The notes under the pieces: model-generated
What the model saw: only the letters and a program-made list of their open reading frames with translations
The model's database searches: none
Told to the model about the DNA's origin: nothing
DNA from: Marinosulfonomonas sp.
Lineage (GTDB): Bacteria > Pseudomonadota > Alphaproteobacteria > Rhodobacterales > Rhodobacteraceae
Assembly (NCBI GenBank): GCA_030625325.1
Contig: DAOURA010000002.1
Location: forward strand, 1 to 44,190
Direction of reading: 5' to 3'
DNA: 44,190 bases
Translations under genes and position numbers: made by a program
In this document: positions 26,433-34,217 of the stretch, one piece after another
How positions within the stretch are numbered: the stretch's first letter is position 1
Layout: every line of letters begins with the position of its first letter

Positions 26433-27968
26433 CTTGAACAGCCCCCCAAGGATGCCGCGAACGATCCGTCGCCCCGTGGTTCCCTTTAGTTCCTTGATCA
26501 CAACTTTGGCCACCGATTCACCAAAGCTGTCGCTGGCCTTTTTGCGTGATCTTGACCGGGGCGATTTGCTGCTTGCACCGCTGTAACGGCGGGCCTTGCG
26601 AAATTCCCGTTCTTTTTCTTCCAGGCGATCTTCTTCATCCTCGGCGATCTCTGCGGCTTTGGCGGCGGCCTCGGCGCGTGCCTTCAACCGCTCAAACGCG
26701 GAAACGCGATCAATCAGCGTTTCGTATTTTCCGGCCACGGGGGACGCGGCAATCACCGCTTTTCTTTCTGCGTCACTAATCGGGCCCAGTTGCGATGATG
26801 GGGGGCGGATCAGGGTGCGTTCAACCACACCGGGCGCACCTTTTCGCACCAACATTGATGTGACGGCTTCCCCAACGCCAACTTCTTTAATGGCGTCTTC
26901 CGTGGAAAAGCGCGGGTTGTCCCGGTATGTTTCGGCGGCCCGGCGCAGGTTTTTCTGATCCCGCGCGGTAAAGGCGCGCAAGGCATGCTGCACCCGGTTG
27001 CCAAGTTGTCCCAATATACCATCGGGAACATCCGCCGGGTTTTGGGTGACAAAAAACACACCAACCCCTTTGGAACGGATCAGGCGGGCGACCTGTTCAA
27101 CCTTTTTGACCAGTGCGCGCGGGGCATCATCAAACAAAAGGTGGGCCTCATCAAAGAAGAACACCAGCTTTGGTTTGTCCGGATCACCAATTTCCGGCAA
27201 CTCTTCGAATAGCTCCGACAGCAACCACAACAAAAAGGTCGCGTATAAGCGTGGTGAACTCATCAATTTGTCAGATGCCAATATCGAAATCTGCCCGCGC
27301 CCGTCCAGATCCGTGCGCATCAGATCGCTTAGTTCCAGCGCGGGTTCGCCAAATAAATTACCGCCACCCTGATTTTCCAGAACCAGAAGCGAGCGTTGAA
27401 TTGCCCCAACAGATGAGCCGCTGACGTTACCATATCGCAATGACAGATCTTTGCCATTTTGCCCGACCCAGACCAACAGGGCCTGCAAATCCTTTAGGTC
27501 CAGCAATGGCAAGCCGTCATCATCAGCCACCCGAAAGGCAATGTTCAACACCCCTTCCTGCACGTCAGATAATTCCAACAGTCGGGACAACAACAGCGGG
27601 CCCATTTCACTAACGGTGGTGCGAACCGGATGGCCTGACTTTCCAAACAAATCCCAGAACATCACCGGGAAACTTTCGTACCCGTAATCTGCAAAGCGAA
27701 TAGTTTCCGCGCGTTTCATGAACGCGTCATGTAATTTGAAATCGGCAGAGCCCGCCACCGCAAGGCCGGCCAGATCCCCCTTAACGTCCGACAGAAATAC
27801 CGGCACACCGGCGCTTGAAAACCCCTCAGCCAAAATTTGCAGGGTCACAGTTTTACCTGTTCCCGTGGCACCGGCGATCAATCCGTGCCTGTTGGCGTAT
27901 TTTAACAGCAGCCCCTGCGCCTGGGCATATCCTTTGCCACCACCACCAACAAAAATCTGATCAGCCAA
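26424..27968 (-). CDS. HerA-like ATPase, DUF853 family
   Basis: A 514-aa P-loop ATPase of the HerA/FtsK clade (DUF853; E. coli YjgR-like). Walker A is GATGTGKT at residues 33-40, Walker [12 protein letters not shown] near 270, with [20 protein letters not shown] as the sensor/arginine-finger region. A charged coiled-coil follows ([20 protein letters not shown]), then a basic C-terminal tail. Its role is not established; DNA translocation is inferred from the clade. The start is TTG, with AGGAG 9 bases upstream and the conserved FVGGGG strand right after it. No partner nuclease (NurA) is encoded nearby. Confidence 0.9.
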   Translation of the reverse strand: MADQIFVGGGGKGYAQAQGLLLKYANRHGLIAGATGTGKTVTLQILAEGFSSAGVPVFLSDVKGDLAGLAVAGSADFKLHDAFMKRAETIRFADYGYESFPVMFWDLFGKSGHPVRTTVSEMGPLLLSRLLELSDVQEGVLNIAFRVADDDGLPLLDLKDLQALLVWVGQNGKDLSLRYGNVSGSSVGAIQRSLLVLENQGGGNLFGEPALELSDLMRTDLDGRGQISILASDKLMSSPRLYATFLLWLLSELFEELPEIGDPDKPKLVFFFDEAHLLFDDAPRALVKKVEQVARLIRSKGVGVFFVTQNPADVPDGILGQLGNRVQHALRAFTARDQKNLRRAAETYRDNPRFSTEDAIKEVGVGEAVTSMLVRKGAPGVVERTLIRPPSSQLGPISDAERKAVIAASPVAGKYETLIDRVSAFERLKARAEAAAKAAEIAEDEEDRLEEKEREFRKARRYSGASSKSPRSRSRKKASDSFGESVAKVVIKELKGTTGRRIVRGILGGLFKAR

Positions 27969-27994
27969 TGTTCAATGCTCCTGTTTGGAAAATA

Positions 27995-28023
27995 TTGCTC
28001 GCGCCACAATACAAAATTAATAT
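27995..28023 (+). promoter_or_regulatory. Candidate small-RNA promoter
   Basis: TTGCTC (27995-28000) and TAATAT (28018-28023) are separated by exactly 17 bases in the AT-rich start of the 416-base gap. The predicted start is about 28030. The downstream unit has no ORF but ends in a strong terminator. Confidence 0.4.
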
Positions 28024-28029
28024 ATCTGC

Positions 28030-28127
28030 GCCAGTATAACCCAGCCCCCGAAAGCGTGTTCTTGCTTTACGTGGTGCAAATCCTCCCTGTTTAACTGGCC
28101 GCACCAAATACTGGTGCGGTTTTTTTT
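28030..28127 (+). ncRNA. Candidate small regulatory RNA (about 98 nt)
   Basis: This stretch has a promoter-like pair upstream, no ORF, and a near-perfect intrinsic terminator at its end, yet no plus-strand gene reads into it: the upstream genes are a minus-strand ATPase and a plus-strand gene that ended 1.5 kb earlier. Predicted structure: a hairpin at about 28049-28071 (CGAAAGC paired with GCTTTACG, one bulge), then an unpaired segment containing ATCCTCCCTG, whose CCTCCC is complementary to a ribosome-binding site core, then the terminator with eight Ts. That layout is typical of Hfq-dependent trans-acting RNAs. The family is not recognised; tRNA and SRP RNA folds were considered and do not fit. 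Confidence 0.5.
28099..28127 (+). terminator. Strong intrinsic terminator
   Basis: CCGCACCA (28099-28106), loop AATAC, TGGTGCGG (28112-28119), then eight Ts (28120-28127). The perfect 8-bp stem plus U-tail is the clearest terminator in the window, and it has no protein-coding gene upstream on its strand. Confidence 0.85.
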
Positions 28128-28223
28128 GTTTCTGTCAGATGCACTGTTGACCGGCAGAGGCAAAAAATATAACTTTTGCGCCACTAAGTCGGCCAGTCCG
28201 ACAGGGAGAAATAATAATAATAA

Positions 28224-28254
28224 AGGAAAAGGGCCCCCTTGCGGCCCTTTTCCT
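28224..28254 (-). terminator. 12-bp inverted repeat with T-rich flank on the minus strand
   Basis: AGGAAAAGGGCC (28224-28235), a 7-base loop, and its exact complement (28243-28254). On the minus strand the stem is followed by TTTATTATTATTATTT, so it most resembles a leftward terminator. On the plus strand it lies in the leader region of ialB and could attenuate it. What leftward transcript it would stop is unclear. The rest of the 27969-28384 gap holds the candidate RNA and a TTGACC/TATAAC pair with 15-base spacing at 28147-28173. Confidence 0.5.
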
Positions 28255-28384
28255 AATTGCCGGTCCGCACTCCGGCACCCGGCGGAATTCCCCGGAAACC
28301 CGTGAAATCTGAAAAATCCTGTCTGACACGGCTGCTTTGTTGTGCTAAGCCCGGTCTGAAATTAACTGCAGACACGGATAAATT

Positions 28385-28999
28385 ATGACACACCGACGAA
28401 TACTGGCTTTGACATTTGCAACACTTATGCTGGCATTGCCACATGGTGCTGTTGCGCAGGACACAACCACATCCGAAACCACGGCACAATCAGGGGCATC
28501 CGACCTTTCCCTTGGGCAAACCGTTCTTCAGGTTGGCACAATTTACACCCGTGACACCTATGGCGACTGGGAAGTGCGTTGTTCCAAAACCGCCGATGGC
28601 AAAGACCCCTGCCGCCTTTACCAACTGATGCAAGATGACAAAGGAAATTCAGTAGCCGAGATCAACCTGTTTAACCTGCCCTCAGGTCAGGCGGCGGTTG
28701 CCGGTGCCACCATTGCGGTGCCACTGGAAACTTTGCTGACTGAACAACTGACCCTTGGCATTGATGATGGCAACGCCAAGCGCTACCCCTACAGCTGGTG
28801 CTCATCCTTGGGCTGTTACGCCCGGATCGGCCTGACGGCGGCTGATATTGCAAACTTTGAACGGGGTGCCACGGGAACGGTTTCCATTGTTCCGGTTGCA
28901 GCACCTGACGCCCGGGTTGCCCTGACAATGTCCCTGAAGGGGTTCACCAGCGGGTTCGCCGCAGTGAAAAAATCAAACGCGGCTATTGCTGCCAACTGA
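28385..28999 (+). CDS. IalB-family (invasion-associated locus B) periplasmic protein
   Basis: A 204-aa secreted protein with a signal peptide (ILALTFATLMLALPHGAVAQ), a low-complexity Thr/Ser linker to about residue 40, and an IalB domain from GTIYTRDTYGDWEVRC onward. Four cysteines (in WEVRC, KDPCRLY, SWCSSLGCY) are placed as in the family and probably form disulphides. The family name comes from Bartonella, but members are widespread in free-living alphaproteobacteria, where their role is unknown; no virulence function should be read from the name. It stands alone with its own terminator at 29025. Confidence 0.9.
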   Translation: MTHRRILALTFATLMLALPHGAVAQDTTTSETTAQSGASDLSLGQTVLQVGTIYTRDTYGDWEVRCSKTADGKDPCRLYQLMQDDKGNSVAEINLFNLPSGQAAVAGATIAVPLETLLTEQLTLGIDDGNAKRYPYSWCSSLGCYARIGLTAADIANFERGATGTVSIVPVAAPDARVALTMSLKGFTSGFAAVKKSNAAIAAN

Positions 29000-29024
29000 T
29001 CAACATTAATATCGTGACATCAGG

Positions 29025-29046
29025 CCGCCCCAAGGGGCGGTCTTTT
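29025..29046 (+). terminator. Intrinsic terminator of ialB
   Basis: CCGCCCC (29025-29031), AA, GGGGCGG (29034-29040), then TCTTTTT. In practice the loop opens to about 6 bases. It sits 26 bases after the ialB stop, and its T-run touches the stop of the convergent ketoacyl synthase gene. Confidence 0.8.
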
Positions 29047-30254
29047 TATATGCGCCGCAGGGCCAGCACCGCGTTTAGCCCACCAAAGGCAAAGGCATTG
29101 CTTAACACGGCCTTTACCTTTGCCTGCCTTGCCACATTGGGCACAACATCAAGGGCGCAGTCGGGATCAGGTTGTTCATAACCGATTGTCGGGGCAATCA
29201 CCCCGTCCCGCAGGGCCATGATACAGGCCAACAGTTCAACCGCGCCGGTCCCGCCAATCAAATGCCCATGCATTGATTTGGTGGATGAAATCATCACCTT
29301 GTCCGCGTGACTGCCAAACACATTTCGCACAGCCGCACATTCGGTTTTATCATTGGCCGCCGTCCCGGTGCCATGTGCGTTGATATACCCGATATCTTCG
29401 GGGGTCAGGCCCGCATCTTTTATCGCGCCGCCAATGGCACGCGCAGCCCCCTGTGCAGATGGCATCACAATATCGGATGCATCAGACGTCATTGAAAAAC
29501 CCGCCACTTCGGCCAGTATTTCAGCCCCGCGCGCGCGGGCATGTTCATAGTCTTCAAACACGAAAATCGCGGCACCTTCGCCCTGAACCATGCCGTTGCG
29601 ATTGGCCGAAAATGGCCGGCAACCGTCCGGGGACATCACGCGTAGCCCTTCCCATGCCTTGACCCCACCAAAACACAGCATGGATTCTGACCCACCCGTT
29701 ACCATCACATTGCTTTGACCACTTCGGATCATGTTAAAGGCCTGCCCCATGGCATGGTTGGACGACGCGCAGGCCGTTGCCACCGTATAAGACGGCCCCA
29801 TTAGGTTATGTTCCATCGATACATGGCTGGCGGCGGCATTGTTCATCAGGCGGGGCACAACAAAGGGATGAACCCGGTTTTTGCCAGCCTCATATACCGC
29901 GCGATAGCTTTCGTCCCATGTGTTCACCCCGCCCCCGGCCGTCCCGAGTATAACCCCGGTGCGTTCCGCCAGTTCGCCGTCAAAAACCAGACCGGACTGT
30001 GCCACCGCCTGCTTTGCGGCCAGCACTGCAAATTGGCTGAAACGGTCATACAGGGCAATTTTCTGGCGGTTGAAATGGTCCCCGGCTGAATAGTTTTTAA
30101 CCTGCGCGCCGATACGAACCGTCAGGCGGTCAACATCGCGGATATCCAGATCAGCAATACCGCATTTCCCCTCGGCCATGGCCTGCCAGGTTTGTGTGAC
30201 CGAATGACCAAGGGGGTTGATCGTTCCAGCCCCGGTGATGACCACACGTTTCAT
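29046..30254 (-). CDS. Beta-ketoacyl-ACP synthase, NodE/FabF-like
   Basis: Condensing enzyme that extends an ACP-bound acyl chain by two carbons. The 402-aa thiolase-fold protein has the Cys-His-His triad: Cys162 in TACASSNHA, His294 in NAHGTGT and His331 in KSMHGHLIGG. Segments such as ACASSNHA, GCRPFSANRNGMVQGEGA, PDPDCALDVVPNV and the 402-aa length resemble NodE more than the housekeeping FabF. Its ATG overlaps the stop of the ACP gene (ATGA). With the ACP and LpxD upstream in the same operon, it probably makes a specialised acyl chain for lipid A or another envelope lipid. That role is inferred. Confidence 0.9.
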   Translation of the reverse strand: MKRVVITGAGTINPLGHSVTQTWQAMAEGKCGIADLDIRDVDRLTVRIGAQVKNYSAGDHFNRQKIALYDRFSQFAVLAAKQAVAQSGLVFDGELAERTGVILGTAGGGVNTWDESYRAVYEAGKNRVHPFVVPRLMNNAAASHVSMEHNLMGPSYTVATACASSNHAMGQAFNMIRSGQSNVMVTGGSESMLCFGGVKAWEGLRVMSPDGCRPFSANRNGMVQGEGAAIFVFEDYEHARARGAEILAEVAGFSMTSDASDIVMPSAQGAARAIGGAIKDAGLTPEDIGYINAHGTGTAANDKTECAAVRNVFGSHADKVMISSTKSMHGHLIGGTGAVELLACIMALRDGVIAPTIGYEQPDPDCALDVVPNVARQAKVKAVLSNAFAFGGLNAVLALRRI

Positions 30255-30517
30255 GTGGGTTGCCGGGTCAGCAGCCGTTCAACTGCCGACACGATCGAAG
30301 CCACCGTTGAAATATCAAAGTCACCTGATCCGGGTTCATTGGCATTGAACGGCACTTCAAGATCAAAGGTTTCTTCAATTGCAAAGATACATTCAACCAA
30401 CGCCATACTGTCGATCCCCAGATCATCCAGCGTGCTTTGCATGGCCACATCCGAAATATCCAGAATGGCCTGATCGGCCAGAATTTTGATGATACGTTCT
30501 TGGGTGTTTTGGGTCAT
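30251..30517 (-). CDS. Specialised acyl carrier protein, NodF-like
   Basis: An 88-aa ACP with the phosphopantetheine site DDLGIDSMALVE, Ser37 being the attachment residue, followed by the acidic helix IFAIEETFDLEVPFN. The C-terminal half (SGDFDISTVASIVSAVERLL) differs from housekeeping AcpP. The frame extends to 30598, but AAGGGG is correctly placed for the ATG at 30517. It lies 28 bases after lpxD and overlaps the synthase gene by 4 bases, so ACP and synthase are likely a matched pair. AcpXL-like use for long acyl chains is possible but not shown. Confidence 0.9.
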   Translation of the reverse strand: MTQNTQERIIKILADQAILDISDVAMQSTLDDLGIDSMALVECIFAIEETFDLEVPFNANEPGSGDFDISTVASIVSAVERLLTRQPT

Positions 30518-30545
30518 TGATCGCCCCTTGCCAGTTGCGGGCAAA

Positions 30546-31643
30546 TTAGTCTTTGCGCGGCGGTTTTGAAACTGGTTTCTTTGGCGCGGCAAAGTCACGC
30601 ATGAACCGTGGCAACCTGCGCAGGGCTTTATAGCTTTCGATATGGGTTTGTATTTTCACCGCCGGATAGCCAAGAATTGCGCGCCCCGCCGGAACATTTG
30701 ACAGGATCTTACTGGCACCACCGGCAATTACCCCGTCACCAATGGTGATATTATCGGCAACACCGGCCTGCCCCCCCAATACGACGCCATTTCCAAGGGT
30801 GGCAGAACCACCAACGGCCACATGGGCGCACAGCAGGCAATTGCGCCCGACTATGACATTGTGCCCAACCTGAACCAGTGCATCGATCTTGGTGCCGGAT
30901 CCGACCCTTGTGGGGCGGATCGTTCCGGCGTCAACGCTGGAATTTGCACCGATTTCAACATCATCGCCGATCACAACCCCGCCAATTGAATGGATCTTCA
31001 GCCAGGTCTGATCATTGCCATCAGCCGATGCATCGCCAAGTGTTTCACGCACCGTTTCCACTGATGACTTTTCCGCCGTCACAAATGAAAACCCGTCCCC
31101 CCCGATCACAACACCAGAATGGGCGATCAGACGGTTTCCGATATGAACATTTCGGCCAACATGACAGCCGGGCTGAAGCACACAGTCCCCGCCCAACACG
31201 GCCCCATCCGCAATTGTCGATTGTGCGCCGATAATACTGTTTTCACCGATATTCGCGCCGGCCCCAACCACCACATAGGGGCCAATGGAACAGTTGGCAC
31301 CGATTTGGGCCGATGGATCAATGATCGCAGTTGGGTGAATTTCACGGGGCGGGTTAGACGTATCATCCAAATGGCGGGTCAGCGCGGCCATCGCCAAACG
31401 TGGGCGCCCAACCAGTATTGCCGCCACCAGACCCAGCCCCTGCCAATCGGCGTCCTGCCAAAGAACAGCAGCCCGCGCCTGCCCCTTTGACAGTTGCGCC
31501 CCATAGCGGGGGTCCATCGCCACGGCCAGTTGGTCGGGCGCGGCATCGGCGGGTTCGCACGCCCCACTAACCAAAAAGTCGCCGTCCCCAACAACAGTTG
31601 CAGACAGCGCCTTTGCAATATCGTTAATTTTGTAACGGGTCAT
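30546..31643 (-). CDS. lpxD: UDP-3-O-acylglucosamine N-acyltransferase LpxD
   Basis: Adds the second 3-hydroxyacyl chain in lipid A synthesis. The 365-aa product has the N-terminal uridine-binding domain (residues 1-100), a left-handed beta-helix of hexapeptide repeats (about 102-320) and a C-terminal helix. Catalytic His261 is in ALVQVGHNVIVG. An inserted segment at about 190-215 interrupts the helix. AGGAG precedes the ATG at good distance. It is located 28 kb from fabZ-lpxA, between an L,D-transpeptidase and an ACP/ketoacyl synthase pair, instead of its usual place after skp. Confidence 0.95.
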   Translation of the reverse strand: MTRYKINDIAKALSATVVGDGDFLVSGACEPADAAPDQLAVAMDPRYGAQLSKGQARAAVLWQDADWQGLGLVAAILVGRPRLAMAALTRHLDDTSNPPREIHPTAIIDPSAQIGANCSIGPYVVVGAGANIGENSIIGAQSTIADGAVLGGDCVLQPGCHVGRNVHIGNRLIAHSGVVIGGDGFSFVTAEKSSVETVRETLGDASADGNDQTWLKIHSIGGVVIGDDVEIGANSSVDAGTIRPTRVGSGTKIDALVQVGHNVIVGRNCLLCAHVAVGGSATLGNGVVLGGQAGVADNITIGDGVIAGGASKILSNVPAGRAILGYPAVKIQTHIESYKALRRLPRFMRDFAAPKKPVSKPPRKD

Positions 31644-31652
31644 CTAATTCTC

Positions 31653-31685
31653 CTGCGGGGCGGGCACGCTCTGCCGGCCCCGCAG
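31653..31685 (-). other. Long hairpin abutting the lpxD ribosome-binding site
   Basis: Arms 31653-31666 and 31672-31685 pair over 14 positions with one mismatch, loop of 5. On the minus-strand mRNA the stem ends inside CGCAG-GAG, so it touches the lpxD ribosome-binding site, 10 bases before the ATG. No T-run. It could dampen read-through from the L,D-transpeptidase gene or modulate lpxD translation. Confidence 0.5.
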
Positions 31686-31691
31686 TATGAT

Positions 31692-33302
31692 TTAGCTTCG
31701 TACGGCCCGCAGTACCACCCCGGCCTTTTGCAGGGCCGAGAATATTCGACCATCCCGTCCGTAAATGTCACGGCGGAAATTGATGTTGCCCTTTGCAGAC
31801 GTGAACGCCGTGCGGTAAACCAGATGCACCTGAACTGGCTGATCCAGCGGCACCACATTTTCACGACCGGTTGCCAGACGTGCCTGAAAAAATTCTTCCG
31901 GGTTTTTCATTTGCTTGCGCAACAGTGCATAGGCAAAATCAAACGGGTCATTCAGGCGAATACACCCATGGCTAAAGGCCCGGCTTTCGCGTGCAAACAG
32001 GTTCTTGGCCGGGGTGTCGTGCAGATAGATATTGTACCGGTTCGGGAACATGAATTTCACCAGACCAAGCGCGTTACGCCGTGAAGGGGGCTGTTTCAGA
32101 TCAAACGGGAAATTCGCCTTGGTGTATTGGGAAAAGTCCAAACCTTCCCGACTAACAGAGCGCCCACTACCATCGATCAGACGCAAATGCCCGGCCGCGT
32201 TGGGGTTGCGTTGCATCATCGGCAGGTATTCCTTGACGGCGATGGACCGGGGAACATTCCAGGTCGGGTTAATGACCATATGTTCCATCACATCCGAAAA
32301 TTCAGGGCTGCGACGGTCACCTTTATTCGCGCCGACCACGGAACGCGTTTTGAATGTAACCTTGCCATTATCAATGATCTTGGCCGAGAAATCTGTCAGG
32401 TTAACCCAGACGTGGCGTTTGCCGCGGGGGATGTTCATCCAGCGTTCACGCTCCATCGCGACCAGAACAGACCCCAGTCGTGACTGAACGGTCACGTTAA
32501 TTTCTTTCAAAGTCCCCGCACCGGCAACGCCGTCAGGGTTCAGGCCGTGTGCCAGTTGAAACTGCTGCACACCTTTTTGCAGGTTTGCGTCAAACGTCTG
32601 ACTGGCAGAACGGCGCATGTAACCCATTGAAATCAGCCGGTTCCGCAGGGCCACAACACTTGGGCCACTTTGCCCCGGTTGTAGTTTTTTACCCGGAACC
32701 TTGGGGCCCCAACCGCCCTTTGCCAGCTTTTTTTCCAACAGCAGTTTTTGCTTCATCAGACGGGTGTATTCGGGGGCCTTTGGGGGCAACTGGCGCAAAA
32801 ATGCAGCGGGGGAAGACTTTGTGAAACTGACCAGCAATTGCGTCCGGTCACGCAGGGGAACCTGACGTTTGATGCCACTGTCAACCTTGCCGGGCGTCAG
32901 AACGCCAGTCTGAACATCGCGGGCATAGCGCAGGAACAGTTTGCTTAGCTCAACTTCGATGCGCCCCAGATCACGTTCGGACTTAACCGCGCGCAGGTTC
33001 GCCTTTAGAAAATCTGTGTCATATTGCGGCAAACCATGGTTGCCCGCTGAGGTCAGCGCCTTTAGCAGCGCCTGACGGCGTGACTGGTCACGCCCGCCCC
33101 TGCCAGTCCAGATCGGTTTATACCCATTTGCCTGATAAAAGGCCGAAATTGACTTATCCCGGGCGGAACTTTCAGCAATGGCCTGCATAAACGCAGTTAC
33201 CTGCGCCTGGGCCGGGGCAATAAACGTTGTCGCAAATAGCGTACCAATAAGGGCGGCTGTTATTAAAAAAGACCGGCGCGAAAAACTGAATAGTTTGGAC
33301 AT
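31692..33302 (-). CDS. L,D-transpeptidase, YcbB/LdtD-like, periplasmic
   Basis: Forms 3-3 (mDAP-mDAP) cross-links in peptidoglycan. The 536-aa product has a signal peptide (RRSFLITAALIGTLF, cleavage near APAQAQ), a helical scaffold domain (about 40-195), a peptidoglycan-binding domain (about 205-270, SGPSVVALRNRLISMGYM) and a YkuD catalytic domain (about 290-460) with nucleophile Cys447 in SHGCIRL, His445 and His428. AGAGG lies 7 bases before the ATG. It heads an operon-like run with lpxD and is divergent from a MepK-like endopeptidase that would cut the bonds it makes. Confidence 0.94.
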   Translation of the reverse strand: MSKLFSFSRRSFLITAALIGTLFATTFIAPAQAQVTAFMQAIAESSARDKSISAFYQANGYKPIWTGRGGRDQSRRQALLKALTSAGNHGLPQYDTDFLKANLRAVKSERDLGRIEVELSKLFLRYARDVQTGVLTPGKVDSGIKRQVPLRDRTQLLVSFTKSSPAAFLRQLPPKAPEYTRLMKQKLLLEKKLAKGGWGPKVPGKKLQPGQSGPSVVALRNRLISMGYMRRSASQTFDANLQKGVQQFQLAHGLNPDGVAGAGTLKEINVTVQSRLGSVLVAMERERWMNIPRGKRHVWVNLTDFSAKIIDNGKVTFKTRSVVGANKGDRRSPEFSDVMEHMVINPTWNVPRSIAVKEYLPMMQRNPNAAGHLRLIDGSGRSVSREGLDFSQYTKANFPFDLKQPPSRRNALGLVKFMFPNRYNIYLHDTPAKNLFARESRAFSHGCIRLNDPFDFAYALLRKQMKNPEEFFQARLATGRENVVPLDQPVQVHLVYRTAFTSAKGNINFRRDIYGRDGRIFSALQKAGVVLRAVRS

Positions 33303-33619
33303 TATATACCTCTAACCACAATATCATGTGGGTTCTTGCAACAAACTATGACCATATTGCAGTGTGTGTGTGTCCACAATGTTGCAATGCCAAACTTCAT
33401 GGTTTTTACAGATCACAGTTTTGTGTAACGATCCCCAGCAGTATAAATACCCGTCTATGGGCGAAATACTGCCTATATCAAGTGTTTATGACCTTTTTCT
33501 TAATCAACGACTTGGTAACCACGCTGAAATGTGACAAAGATGTAAAAGCCTGGGGATAGGCAACGCGGTCCTTTGCTGCACACGCTAGGGCCGGAATACG
33601 ACGGGGCACTTGATAAGCT
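33303..33619. promoter_or_regulatory. Divergent control region, L,D-transpeptidase / MepK-like gene (317 bp)
   Basis: No convincing gene lies here. It contains a perfect 8-bp inverted repeat TTGCAACA (33336-33343) / TGTTGCAA (33380-33387), a CCACA/TGTGG dyad (33316-33331), a (GT)6 tract (33362-33373) between the arms, and TATAAATAC near 33451 as a possible rightward -10. The region is AT-rich compared with the genes on both sides and must hold both promoters. The inverted repeat is a candidate site for a regulator shared by the pair. Confidence 0.45.
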
Positions 33620-34189
33620 ATGAATGAAAAACGATCTTCCGTCGTAAGTCGACGTGCTGTTTTGGGTGCTTTTGCAGCCACCGCACTTGTCGCCGCCCCT
33701 ACTTTTTCCAATGCTGCCGGTTTTTTGCGTGGCGCCGGTGATATCCGCCGGATCCGCATGTATTCTGGTCGTACAGGCGAAAGCATCGACACGATCTATT
33801 GGATCGAAGGTGACTACATCAAAGACGCGCTGAATGAGGTTAACTATTTCATGCGTGACTGGCGCACGGATCAGACAATTTCAATTGATTCCCGCACCCT
33901 TGATATTATGGCCGCATCCCACAACCTTTTGGATGCCAACGAACCTTATATGATGCTATCAGGTTATCGTTCCCCGGCCACAAATGCGATGCTGCGTTCG
34001 CGTTCGCGCAATGTGGCAAAAAACTCCCTTCACATGACGGGTCAGGCCGGCGATCTGCGGCTTAAATCACGCTCCGTTTCGCAAATGGCAAGTGCCGCAA
34101 AGGCCTGTCATGCTGGTGGCGTTGGTAAATATTCCCGCTCCAACTTTGTTCACATGGACTGTGGTCCAATCAGAACCTGGCGCGGCTAG
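33620..34189 (+). CDS. DUF882 / MepK-like peptidoglycan endopeptidase
   Basis: A 189-aa exported zinc peptidase of the YcbK/MepK (peptidase M15-like) family, which in E. coli cleaves both 3-4 and 3-3 cross-links. The N-terminus has a Tat-like SRRAVLGAFAATALVAAP signal. Predicted zinc ligands are His138 and Asp145 in SLHMTGQAGDLRL and His178 in FVHMDCG. GYRSPATNAML precedes them, as in the family. Position opposite the L,D-transpeptidase mirrors the E. coli ycbB-ycbK neighbourhood. Substrate specificity is inferred. Confidence 0.9.
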   Translation: MNEKRSSVVSRRAVLGAFAATALVAAPTFSNAAGFLRGAGDIRRIRMYSGRTGESIDTIYWIEGDYIKDALNEVNYFMRDWRTDQTISIDSRTLDIMAASHNLLDANEPYMMLSGYRSPATNAMLRSRSRNVAKNSLHMTGQAGDLRLKSRSVSQMASAAKACHAGGVGKYSRSNFVHMDCGPIRTWRG

Positions 34190-34217
34190 ACACAAGGCAT
34201 GTTCCCCACCGGGAAAG

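Noticed and set aside
26424-27968. HerA-like ATPase as part of a HerA-nuclease defence system
   Set aside because: It belongs to the widespread DUF853 family, and no SIR2, DUF4297 or NurA-type nuclease gene is adjacent.
28071-28106. tRNA-like 3' end (GGTGCAAATCC ... ACCA)
   Set aside because: No 5' strand pairing with the would-be acceptor, no anticodon arm, and the CCA is part of the terminator stem.
28147-28173. TTGACC ... TATAAC promoter for ialB or a second small RNA
   Set aside because: Both hexamers are good but the spacer is 15 bases, shorter than usually functional. Kept only as a note in the gap description.
28385-28999. IalB-family gene as a virulence factor
   Set aside because: The name is historical; the family is common in free-living alphaproteobacteria and nothing in the window points to host invasion.
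33326-33559. 77-aa plus-strand ORF in the L,D-transpeptidase / MepK-like gap
   Set aside because: Cysteine- and aromatic-rich random-looking composition, no ribosome-binding site, contains the (GT)6 tract, and it overlaps the region that must hold two promoters.
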